Part shown: piece by piece, positions 25,895 through 33,827 of the stretch | Layout: the number at the start of each line of letters is the position of its first letter | How positions within the stretch are numbered: the stretch's first letter is position 1 | Assembly: GCA_016281895.1 (NCBI GenBank) | Contig: JAEEJM010000123.1 | Location: 1 to 33,827, forward strand | DNA from: Clostridiales bacterium | GTDB lineage: Bacteria; Bacillota; Clostridia; Oscillospirales; CAG-272 | Direction: 5' to 3' | Length of the DNA: 33,827 nt | The notes under the pieces: model-generated | The model's database searches: none | The model's input: the letters and a program-made list of their open reading frames with translations, nothing else | Told to the model about the DNA's origin: nothing | Made by a program: the position numbers and the translations under genes

Positions 25895-28132
25895 ATGTCA
25901 GACGACGCAACGGCCGTCCGGTCCCGCGAGATCCTGGAACGGTTCGAAAAACTCATAACCATACTCGACGCCTCCGGCAGCCAGTACAACACCGAGAAGA
26001 TCCGCCGCGCGTTCGAGTACGCCTCGGCGCTCCACGAGGGCCAGTTCCGCGACAGCGGCGAGCCTTACATATCGCACCCGCTGGCCGTGGCCGAGATAGT
26101 CGCGGGCCTGCACCTGGACACTGATTCCATTTGCGCCGCCCTGCTGCACGACACTGTCGAGGACTGCGCAGACCGCACGAACCTGACAGAGCTCGAGAAG
26201 CAGTTCGGCAAGACCGTCGCCATGCTGGTGGACGGCCTTACGAAGATCGTCGCGCTATCGGTCGAGGACAAGGAAGAGGAGCACATCGAGAACCTGCGCA
26301 AGATGCTCCTGGCCATGTCCCGGGACATACGTGTCATCTTCATAAAGCTCTGCGACCGCCTGCACAACATGCGGACTCTCGGTGCCAAGCCCGAGAACAA
26401 GCAGAGGATCATCGCCCTCGAGACCATGCAGGTCTACGCGCCGCTGGCCCACAGGCTCGGCATGCAGAAGGTCAAGCAGGAACTCGAGAACCTCGGCCTG
26501 CTGTACCTCGACCCCATAGGCTACCGCGAGGTCAGGGACGACATAGAAAAGAAATACGGCAACCACAGGGACTTCATCGACAGCGTGCGGTCGTTCGTCG
26601 ACACCAAGCTGACCGAATACGGGATCAGGTTCTCGCTCGAGGGGCGCATAAAGACGGTATACTCGATCTACAAGAAGATGTATACCCAGAACAAGAGCTT
26701 CGACGAGATCTACGACTTCTACGCCCTGCGCATAATAGTCGAGACGGAGCTCGAGTGCTACACCGTCCTCGGCATCATCCACGAGCTCTTCAACTCGATC
26801 CCCGGCCGCTTCAAGGACTACATATCCACACCGAAGCCCAACATGTACCGCTCGCTCCATACGACGGTCATAGGCCGCGACGGCATACCGTTCGAGGTCC
26901 AGATCCGCACGCGCGAGATGCACGAGATAGCCGAGTACGGTCTGGCCGCCCACTGGAAGTACAAGACGGGCGAGCAGAGCGGCGCGGAGCTCGACAAGAG
27001 GCTCGAATGGATAGCAAAGCTGATCGAGACCGAGGACGCCACCCGCGACCCCGACGAGTTCCTGGCGGCGCTCAAGACCGACGTCTTCCACGACGAGACC
27101 TACGTGTTCACTCCCAAGGGCGACGTCATCGCCCTGCCTTACGGCTCGACGGTCATTGACTTCGCCTACAGCATCCATTCCGCCGTCGGCAACAAGATGG
27201 TCGGCGCCAAGATAAACGGGATGATAGTGCCCATCGACCGCGTCCCGCAGAACGGCGAGATCGTCGAGATCATCACCTCGTCGGCGTCCAAGGGGCCGAG
27301 CCGCGACTGGCTGAACATCGTACGGACCTCGGAGGCGCGCACGAAGATCCGCGCCTGGTTCAAGAAGGAGAAGAGGGCGGAGAACATCCAGGTCGGGCGC
27401 GCCGCCATAGAGACCGAGCTGCGCAAGTCCGGACGGCCCTTCACGGACGCCCAGCTGAACGCGGTCTGCGAGGCCGTGGCCGGGCGCAACGGCTTCTCCA
27501 ACGCCGAGGACATGTTCAACACTATCGGCTACGGAGGGATACCGCTCACCAAGCTCATAGCCAAGCTGCGCGACGAGTTCGACCGCCAGGTGAGGCCCGA
27601 GGAGCCCGAGGTACCCATGACCACGGAGGACGTGGTCACATCGAAGCCGAAGAACATACGCACCGACAGCGGCGTCATAGTGGACGGGGCCGCGGGGTGC
27701 GCCGTCAAGTTCGCGAAGTGCTGCACACCGCTCCCCGGGGACCCGATCATCGGCTTCATTACAAAAGGCTTCGGGATCTCCGTCCACAAGCTCGACTGCC
27801 CCAACGTCCGCAACGGACTGCAGGTGCCCGAGCGGGCCGACAGATGGGTCAGGGTCGAGTGGGAGAACGCCTCGTCAGCCGCGGCGGGCGTCTACGAGTC
27901 CAACATCCGCATAGTGGCATCCGATTCGTACACCGTCATAGCCGATATCACGAGCGCGCTGGCCGACATGCGCGTCGCCATCCTTCAGATAAACTCGATG
28001 CACCGTCAGGACGGGACGGTATCCGTCTCCGTCAAGGTAGCGTGCAAGAACACGGACCACTTTAATTCCATTGTATCGAGACTGCGCGCTCTCAGGAACG
28101 TGCACACGGTCTCAAGAGGATTCTCACAATGA
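25895..28132 (+). CDS. rel: Bifunctional (p)ppGpp synthetase/hydrolase Rel (RSH)
   Basis: HD motif LLHDTVED, CDRLHNMRTL, RFKDYISTPKPNMYRSLHTTV, EVQIRTREMHEIAEYGLAAHWKYK, TGS VFTPKGDVIALPYGSTVIDFAY, C-terminal ACT. Confidence 0.98.
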   Translation: MSDDATAVRSREILERFEKLITILDASGSQYNTEKIRRAFEYASALHEGQFRDSGEPYISHPLAVAEIVAGLHLDTDSICAALLHDTVEDCADRTNLTELEKQFGKTVAMLVDGLTKIVALSVEDKEEEHIENLRKMLLAMSRDIRVIFIKLCDRLHNMRTLGAKPENKQRIIALETMQVYAPLAHRLGMQKVKQELENLGLLYLDPIGYREVRDDIEKKYGNHRDFIDSVRSFVDTKLTEYGIRFSLEGRIKTVYSIYKKMYTQNKSFDEIYDFYALRIIVETELECYTVLGIIHELFNSIPGRFKDYISTPKPNMYRSLHTTVIGRDGIPFEVQIRTREMHEIAEYGLAAHWKYKTGEQSGAELDKRLEWIAKLIETEDATRDPDEFLAALKTDVFHDETYVFTPKGDVIALPYGSTVIDFAYSIHSAVGNKMVGAKINGMIVPIDRVPQNGEIVEIITSSASKGPSRDWLNIVRTSEARTKIRAWFKKEKRAENIQVGRAAIETELRKSGRPFTDAQLNAVCEAVAGRNGFSNAEDMFNTIGYGGIPLTKLIAKLRDEFDRQVRPEEPEVPMTTEDVVTSKPKNIRTDSGVIVDGAAGCAVKFAKCCTPLPGDPIIGFITKGFGISVHKLDCPNVRNGLQVPERADRWVRVEWENASSAAAGVYESNIRIVASDSYTVIADITSALADMRVAILQINSMHRQDGTVSVSVKVACKNTDHFNSIVSRLRALRNVHTVSRGFSQ

Positions 28133-29640
28133 TACTTCACATAGAAGGCGATATCAACAGATATTACGTCCAGACGCTGTGTATGGTGTTCTTCCCGGGC
28201 GCATCGTTCCCGTCATTCGAGCAGCCCGGCCCGGGCGTGCCCGAGCTCTCGGTCTCGCTGACGTCAGAGGGAGAGGTGTTCCGGGCGTGCGCCGAGGCCG
28301 CGTACGAGGGGAGGACCGCAAGGGCCGAAAAGGAGAGGGCCCTGTCCGATCCTTCTTCCGTCGAGCGGTGCGGCAAGCAGGCCGTCGGCGAGGCCGTCAT
28401 AGCCGCGCTCGGCGAGCTCATGGAATACCGCCCGTCATGGGGAATACTCACCGGCGTGAGGCCGGCAAAGGTCGCCACCGAGCTGCTCAAAAAGGGACTC
28501 AGCAAGACCCGCGTCAGGAAGACGCTCGTCATGGACTACATGGTCTTCCCGAAGAAGGCCGTGCTTGCCACCGACGTCGCGCTCAACGAGCAGCGCATCG
28601 TCGGCAGACCGGATCCCCGCGACTGCAGCATCTACGTCTCGATCCCGTTCTGTCCGACCAGATGCGCCTACTGCTCGTTCGTCTCGTACACGTCTAAGCG
28701 CCTGCTGTCCCTCATCCCGGATTACGTCGACCGGCTGTGCGCCGACATCGTCCGCATATGCGGCGAGATCCGCAGCTACGGACTGAACGTCAAGACCGTC
28801 TACTTCGGCGGGGGGACTCCGACCGTGCTCGAGCCGGAGCAGATAGTCAGGATACTGTCAGTGCTGAGAGAGGGCCTCGGAGGGGCAGAGCCCGAGGAGT
28901 TCACCTTCGAGTCCGGCCGCCCGGACACTATCACAAGAGAAAAGCTGGACATACTCCGCTCGTTCGGCGTCGACCGCATAAGCGTCAACCCGCAGACCCT
29001 CTGCCCCGAGGTGCTGGAGGGCATCGGACGTCACCATACCGTAGACGATTTCTTCAGGGTTTACGAGCTGGCGTCGGACGCCGGCATAGGGACCATAAAC
29101 ACCGACCTCATCGCCGGTCTGCCGGGCGACAACTTCACCCGCTTCTCCCAGTCTGTGGACGGGATCATCGCCCTGCACCCGGGCAACGTCACGGTCCACA
29201 CCTTCTGCATAAAGCGCTCGTCGCAGTTCCGCCAGACGGACAACCTCTACTCGATGAGGGGCGGAGACGCCGGAAAGTGCGTGGACTACTCGCAGATCAA
29301 GCTCCGCCAGGCCGGATACATCCCCTATTATATGTACCGCCAGAAGAACACCGTCGGCAACTACGAGAACGTAGGTTTCTCCGTGCCGGGCAGGGAGGGC
29401 AGGTACAACATCTACATGATGGAGGAGATCCATTCCATCATTGCCGTGGGCGCGGGAGCCGTCGCGAAGTTCGTGCGCGGCGACGCCGCGGACGGGGCGG
29501 CCATCAAGAGGTATTACAATCCCAAATATCCTTACGAATACCTCAGCAGGGGCACCTGCGACGGACTGATCGACGCGATCAGGGGCTTTTACTCCGGCTT
29601 TGCCGGACCTGCCGCGGAGGACTGCAGCAATGAGACTTGA
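28129..29640 (+). CDS. hemZ: HemZ-like radical SAM coproporphyrinogen dehydrogenase
   Basis: WGILTGVRPAK N-terminal region, SIPFCPTRCAYCSF radical SAM motif, TVYFGGGTPT; ATGA overlap with rel. Confidence 0.9.
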   Translation: MILHIEGDINRYYVQTLCMVFFPGASFPSFEQPGPGVPELSVSLTSEGEVFRACAEAAYEGRTARAEKERALSDPSSVERCGKQAVGEAVIAALGELMEYRPSWGILTGVRPAKVATELLKKGLSKTRVRKTLVMDYMVFPKKAVLATDVALNEQRIVGRPDPRDCSIYVSIPFCPTRCAYCSFVSYTSKRLLSLIPDYVDRLCADIVRICGEIRSYGLNVKTVYFGGGTPTVLEPEQIVRILSVLREGLGGAEPEEFTFESGRPDTITREKLDILRSFGVDRISVNPQTLCPEVLEGIGRHHTVDDFFRVYELASDAGIGTINTDLIAGLPGDNFTRFSQSVDGIIALHPGNVTVHTFCIKRSSQFRQTDNLYSMRGGDAGKCVDYSQIKLRQAGYIPYYMYRQKNTVGNYENVGFSVPGREGRYNIYMMEEIHSIIAVGAGAVAKFVRGDAADGAAIKRYYNPKYPYEYLSRGTCDGLIDAIRGFYSGFAGPAAEDCSNET

Positions 29641-29914
29641 CAAGTATCTGAAGGTATCCCGCATCATAAAGCGCCGCACCGTCGCCAACGAGGCCTGCGA
29701 CGGCGAGCGGGTCACTGTCAACGGCCGCACGGCGCGAGCCTCTTACGAGGTGAAGCCCGGCGACCTCATCACGATCGGCTTCGGGCGCAGGCCGCTGACC
29801 GTGCGTGTGCTGAAGGTCGCCGAGACCGTAGGCAAGGACGGGGCGTCCGAGCTCTACGAGGTCGTCGACGAGGGACAGGCCGCGGACGCCGGACCCGCCC
29901 GGACCGGCGGCTGA
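29630..29914 (+). CDS. rqcP: S4-domain RNA-binding protein RqcP (YabO/Hsp15-like)
   Basis: MRLDKYLKVSRIIKRRTVANEACDGERVTVNGRTARASYEVKPGDLITI; GGAGG at 29616-29620. ORF track start 29600 is upstream of the likely start. Confidence 0.9.
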   Translation: MRLDKYLKVSRIIKRRTVANEACDGERVTVNGRTARASYEVKPGDLITIGFGRRPLTVRVLKVAETVGKDGASELYEVVDEGQAADAGPARTGG

Positions 29915-29933
29915 CGGAAACGGAGGTGAGGGC

Positions 29934-30257
29934 GTGCCTGACAGAAGGACAAGGCCATCCGCCGCCGGGGACGACACCCCCCTCGGCAAGGCCGGCATAT
30001 TCATAAAGATCTCCGCCGTCATAATCGTGCTGTTCCTTGTTATAATATCCTTCAAGATGTTCATGGACTACACGCGGCTACTTCAGCAGAAGGAGATACT
30101 CGAGAAGAACCTCGAGAAGCTCGACGGACGCATCGACGAGCTGAACTATTACATCTCATCCCCGATGGACGAGAACTACGTCAAAAAGTTCGCGAAGGAA
30201 CTGCTGGGCCTGGTCCCGCCGGACGAGGTCATATACATAACCGACGGGGACAAGTGA
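29934..30257 (+). CDS. divIC: DivIC/FtsB-like septum formation initiator
   Basis: Single TM then coiled coil LLQQKEILEKNLEKLDGRIDELNYYISSPMDENYVKKFAKELLGLVPPDEVIY; follows rqcP as in Firmicutes. Confidence 0.82.
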   Translation: MPDRRTRPSAAGDDTPLGKAGIFIKISAVIIVLFLVIISFKMFMDYTRLLQQKEILEKNLEKLDGRIDELNYYISSPMDENYVKKFAKELLGLVPPDEVIYITDGDK

Positions 30258-30353
30258 ACCCGAAGGGCAGATACACGACCGGCGCGGATCAGCGGAACCG
30301 ATAAAAATAATAAACACAACTTACGCTGATCAGCGGACCCGAAAGGAGAGCTC

Positions 30354-30614
30354 ATGAAAAAGATAACCTGGAAGACCTCCGGAACCTGTTCCTCGGCCAT
30401 CGACGTCGAGGTCGACGACGGGGGCGTCATCACATACGTAAAGTACCACGGCGGCTGCAGCGGCAACACGCAGGGCGTCGCGGCCCTCGTCACCGGCATG
30501 CACATGAACGAGGCGATCAGGCGCCTGGAGGGCATAAGATGCGGCTTCAAACCGACCTCGTGCCCGGATCAGCTGGCGCGCGCGCTGAAGTCGATGAAAC
30601 AGTCCGGGGAATAA
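30354..30614 (+). CDS. TSCPD domain protein (TIGR03905-like)
   Basis: SGTCSSAIDVEVDDG, GGCSGNTQGVAALV, GIRCGFKPTSCPDQLARAL. Confidence 0.88.
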   Translation: MKKITWKTSGTCSSAIDVEVDDGGVITYVKYHGGCSGNTQGVAALVTGMHMNEAIRRLEGIRCGFKPTSCPDQLARALKSMKQSGE

Positions 30615-30630
30615 AGGACCGGAAAAAACA

Positions 30631-30659
30631 AAAAAGCCGCCCCGAAGGGCGGCTTTTTT
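30631..30659 (+). terminator. Bidirectional intrinsic terminator
   Basis: AAAAA-GCCGCCC-CGAA-GGGCGGC-TTTTTT between convergent genes. Confidence 0.92.
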
Positions 30660-30691
30660 CTTCATTCCTTCATCAGCCGCCCGCGGGCGGC
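30660..30691. repeat. Second, shorter CTTCATT/hairpin element
   Basis: CTTCATTCCTTCAT identical to 7800-7813, then palindrome GCCGCCCGCGGGCGGC. Confidence 0.7.
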
Positions 30692-30696
30692 GTCAG

Positions 30697-32811
30697 TCAT
30701 ATCATGCCTAGGATCCGGTAGCTGTCGGAGAGGAAGGCTGAGAGCTCCTCGGCCGTCAGCTTCTTCTGAGCCAGCAGCGCAAGCCGGTAGACGAAGGACG
30801 CGTAAGTGTCGGTGCCCGGATCGCCGGAGTCGGCTAGTTCGGACAGTCTCGCGAACGAGGGGGCGGCCGTGTTGAGCGTGAGGGTGTAGTCGAGAGGGAA
30901 CTGCGGGCGGTCGTCGCCGGGGGCGGCGTAAAGCTTCATCATGTCCTCGAAGCGGCGGGACTGTTCGCTCACCAGCAGCACGGCGGGGACGCCGGCGTCC
31001 TTCATTTTCTCGGCGCAGACTTTGAGCTTGTCGTTGCCGGAGATCCTGCGGAAGAGGGAGGTGAGGGCTTCGCCGGCCTCGGCCGGGCCGTCCGGGGTCT
31101 TCTCGAGGGCTTCGGAAATGTCGGAGTCGACCCGGACGAAGCGCAGGCCCTCGCGGTACTCCTCGAGCGAGGTCAGGTACTGCGAATCGAGGAGCAGATC
31201 GAAGACGGCCACGCCGATGCCGCTTGCAGTGAGCATGGACACGTACTGCGCCTGAAGGGCGGGGTCGGACGTGTAATACACCGTGCCGTACAGGGGCTTG
31301 TCGCCGGAGCCTGCGGCGCTTCCGGATCCGGACTCCGCCTCCGCTCCGCCGCCGGCGGGAGTCTCGGCCTGCACGGCTCCTTCGGGGGCCTGCGCGGCAT
31401 CCGCGGCTCCTTCGGGGGTCTCATCCTTTGCGTCCGCTTCGGCGGGGCCGGGCCTGCCGCCCTTCTCGAGGTACTCGTCGATGGTCATGCAGCGCCTGTC
31501 GGTCAGTCTCAGCAGCAGGCTGCCGGCGACCCTGTCGTAGAACTTGCGGTCGCGCAGGCAGGCGTACTCTATGAAGATGCGGATGTCGCCGTAGACCTTC
31601 TCGTACTTCTCGCGGTCGGTGCGGCACAGGGAGTTTAGCTTGTCCGCCACCTTCTTCACTATGAACTGGGCGATGCGCTTTACGTACTGGTTGTCCTGCA
31701 GATAGCTTCTTGAGACGTTGAGCGGAAGCTCGGGGCAGTCGAGGGCGCCGCGCAGCATGAGCAGATAGTCCGGGAGGACCTCCTTTATGTTGTCGGCGAC
31801 GAAGACCTGGTTGTAATACAGCTTTACCTGGCCCTCGAGCGACTGGGTCTCGGTGCGGATCCTCGGGAAGTAGAGGATGCCGCGGAAGTTGAGCGGATAG
31901 TCCGCGTTTATGTGGATGTAGAAGAGCGGGTCGTCGGCGTCGCCGAACAGCTTGCGGTAGAAGGCGTTGTATTCCTCGGGCGTGATCTCAGAGGCCGGTC
32001 TGGCCCACAGCGGGATGGTCTCGTTGACCGGCTTCGGTCCGGCCGCCTCAGCGTCCTTTGCGCCGTCCGGCCCGTCCTCACCGTCCGTACTGCCGGCGGA
32101 GTTCCCGCTGCCGTCATCGAAATATACCGGGACTGGCATGAAGGAGCAGTACTTGTCGAGTATGCCGCGGATGCGGAAGGGATCGAGGTACTCCTTTTCG
32201 GCGTCGGATATGTGCATGGTAACGGACGTGCCGCGTTCGGTCCTGTCGGAGTCGGTCACGCTGTATTCTCCGGACTCGCCGCAGATCCAGTGCACGGCCT
32301 GCCCTCCGGTATAAGAGAGCGTGTCGATCTCCACGGTGTCGGAGACCATGAAGGACGAGTAGAAGCCGAGGCCGAAGTGGCCGATGATGCCGTTCGAGGC
32401 GGAATCCGAGCCGTCCTCCTTCTCGTACTTCTGTATGAAGTCGAGCGCGCCGGACAGGGCGATGGAGCAGATGTATCTGTAGAGTTCATCCTCCGTCATT
32501 CCGATGCCGTTGTCGGTCACGGTGAGCGTGCCGGCCTCGCGGTCGAGCTCGACGGTCACCCGCAGGTCCTCGCCCTCGGGAAGGGTGTACTCGCGCAGCG
32601 AGTCGAGCCTGCGCAGCTTAACGATGGCGTCGGAGGCGTTGGACTCTATCTCTCGCAGCAAGATGTCCTTGTCCGAATAGAGCCATTTTTTGATTATCGG
32701 GAAGATGTGGTTGGTCTCGACGGTGATACCGCCCTTTCTGGCGCCGTCGCGCTCCTTGTCCGCGGCCGCCTCGCCGGCGCCGGCTTTCTCGTTTCTTGTT
32801 TCGTCGGACAT
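30697..32811 (-). CDS. htpG: Hsp90-family chaperone HtpG
   Basis: ITVETNHIFPIIKKWLYSDKDILLREIESNASDA, TVTDNGIGMTEDEL, GHFGLGFYSSFMV. ORF track start 33051 is upstream of the promoter; ATG 32811 with AGAGGT preferred, in-frame ATG at 32865 is an alternative. Confidence 0.96.
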   Translation of the reverse strand: MSDETRNEKAGAGEAAADKERDGARKGGITVETNHIFPIIKKWLYSDKDILLREIESNASDAIVKLRRLDSLREYTLPEGEDLRVTVELDREAGTLTVTDNGIGMTEDELYRYICSIALSGALDFIQKYEKEDGSDSASNGIIGHFGLGFYSSFMVSDTVEIDTLSYTGGQAVHWICGESGEYSVTDSDRTERGTSVTMHISDAEKEYLDPFRIRGILDKYCSFMPVPVYFDDGSGNSAGSTDGEDGPDGAKDAEAAGPKPVNETIPLWARPASEITPEEYNAFYRKLFGDADDPLFYIHINADYPLNFRGILYFPRIRTETQSLEGQVKLYYNQVFVADNIKEVLPDYLLMLRGALDCPELPLNVSRSYLQDNQYVKRIAQFIVKKVADKLNSLCRTDREKYEKVYGDIRIFIEYACLRDRKFYDRVAGSLLLRLTDRRCMTIDEYLEKGGRPGPAEADAKDETPEGAADAAQAPEGAVQAETPAGGGAEAESGSGSAAGSGDKPLYGTVYYTSDPALQAQYVSMLTASGIGVAVFDLLLDSQYLTSLEEYREGLRFVRVDSDISEALEKTPDGPAEAGEALTSLFRRISGNDKLKVCAEKMKDAGVPAVLLVSEQSRRFEDMMKLYAAPGDDRPQFPLDYTLTLNTAAPSFARLSELADSGDPGTDTYASFVYRLALLAQKKLTAEELSAFLSDSYRILGMI

Positions 32812-32872
32812 TGAAAAAGACCTCTTTTCGTTCCGCCGGACGTCGTCCGGCGGGTATTCTTTCATTGACAAT

Positions 32873-32901
32873 ATTATACTCCTTGCCGGGCCGGAAGTCA
32901 A
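32873..32901 (-). promoter_or_regulatory. htpG promoter
   Basis: Minus strand TTGACT-N17-TATAAT. Confidence 0.8.
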
Positions 32902-32932
32902 CTTACGGGCGCCCCGGAGACCGCTTTTTCTA

Positions 32933-32961
32933 TTGATTTCAGACCGCAGATGTGGTATTAT
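32933..32961 (+). promoter_or_regulatory. ispE promoter
   Basis: TTGATT-N17-TATTAT. Confidence 0.6.
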
Positions 32962-33010
32962 TATATAATGCAAAAGCGGCCCGTCCCCGGGCCGGGCTTC
33001 GGGAGGTAGC

Positions 33011-33827
33011 ATGGGAAGGTTCGAGGTGCTGAACGCGTATGCCAAGGTCAACCTGTTCCTGGAGATCGCCGGTAAGAGGCCCGACGGCTATCACACTCTT
33101 GACAGCGTGATGCAGTCGGTCTCGCTCAGCGACACCGTCAGGGTCGAGCTGACAGACGGCGGGATAGAGCTCTCGTGCTCGGACCCGTCCCTGCCTTGCG
33201 GCCGCGAGAACACGGCTGCCAGGGCCGCCGGGGCCTTCTTCGCGGCCTCGGGCGCCGGAGGGGGCTGCAGGATAAGGATCGACAAGCGGATCCCGTCGCA
33301 GGCCGGCCTCGGAGGCGGCAGCGCCGACGCGGCCGCCGTTCTGGCGTCGCTCGAACGCCTCTGCGGAGGGCCTCTCGGCGTGTCCGGCCTCCGGGACGTC
33401 GCGGCCCGGGTAGGGTCGGACGTGCCCTTCTGCCTTGCCGGAGGGCTCCGGCGGGTCGGCGGGGCCGGCGAGCTTACCGGTCCGAGGCTGAATGGCCCGA
33501 AGCTCCATCTGCTCATCTCAAAGCCCGTAATGGGCATCAGCACCCCCGGCGCTTACTCGGAGCTCGACCGCCTTCACGGGAACTTTCTCGGCCATGAGGC
33601 CGAGCGCCCCGACAGGCTCATGTGCGCGCTTGACTCGGGCTGCGCCGGCACCGTCGCCGACGGCCTGTACAACCGCTTCGAGGAGGTCCTGCCGACCGTC
33701 TGCCCGGCGGCCGGAGACTTTCTTGCCGGGCTGCGCCGACTGTTCGGCAGAGCGCTGATGTCCGGCAGCGGATCGTCGGCCTTTGCCGTGTTCGGCACCG
33801 AGGAAGAGGCGGTCTGCGCCCTCGGTC
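33011..33827 (+). CDS. ispE: 4-diphosphocytidyl-2-C-methyl-D-erythritol kinase IspE, 3' end truncated by window
   Basis: AYAKVNLFLEIAGKRPDGYHTLDSVMQSVSL, IPSQAGLGGGSADAAAVL, GSDVPFCLAGG; GGGAGGT RBS. Open at window edge, so not in ORF track. Confidence 0.95.
   Translation, partial: MGRFEVLNAYAKVNLFLEIAGKRPDGYHTLDSVMQSVSLSDTVRVELTDGGIELSCSDPSLPCGRENTAARAAGAFFAASGAGGGCRIRIDKRIPSQAGLGGGSADAAAVLASLERLCGGPLGVSGLRDVAARVGSDVPFCLAGGLRRVGGAGELTGPRLNGPKLHLLISKPVMGISTPGAYSELDRLHGNFLGHEAERPDRLMCALDSGCAGTVADGLYNRFEEVLPTVCPAAGDFLAGLRRLFGRALMSGSGSSAFAVFGTEEEAVCALG

Noticed and set aside
24189-25958. 589-aa plus-strand ORF in another frame within recJ
   Set aside because: Out-of-frame Arg/Gly-rich translation; RecJ motifs lie in the other frame.
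26255-27787. 510-aa minus-strand ORF antisense to rel
   Set aside because: Shadow ORF from GC-rich codon periodicity; plus strand encodes an unmistakable full-length Rel and the minus product has no recognisable motif.

Overview
This 33.8 kb window comes from a GC-rich genome that looks like a low-GC-phylum relative (Clostridia-like gene content; inference only). Most of it is densely packed core chromosome with canonical sigma-A-type promoters and short ATGA/TGATG overlaps between cistrons. From left to right: addB (minus strand, 3' truncated; absent from the ORF track because it leaves the window) and a queG-like reductase; an HtrA-type protease followed by an OmpR-family two-component system; an intergenic array of different hairpins separated by CTTCATT; a class B sortase / ALG5-like GT2 / secreted beta-trefoil-Big2-C39-like protein operon; mscL; a stand-alone ComEC-type metallo-beta-lactamase (MBL) gene divergent from comEC, whose own MBL domain looks catalytically degenerate; a guanine-class purine riboswitch with terminator ahead of a four-gene BMP-type nucleoside ABC importer; cdaA-cdaR-rseC-like; recJ-rel-hemZ-rqcP-divIC; a TSCPD protein; htpG (minus); and ispE (truncated by the window end). 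I see no CRISPR array, rRNA, tRNA, prophage or transposase. The items most worth following up are the riboswitch/nucleoside importer, the hairpin array (a second locus at 30660), the split ComEC nuclease arrangement, the sortase operon without a recognisable sortase substrate, and a possible thermosensor-like leader on htpG. All calls are from reading sequence and motifs; no searches were run.
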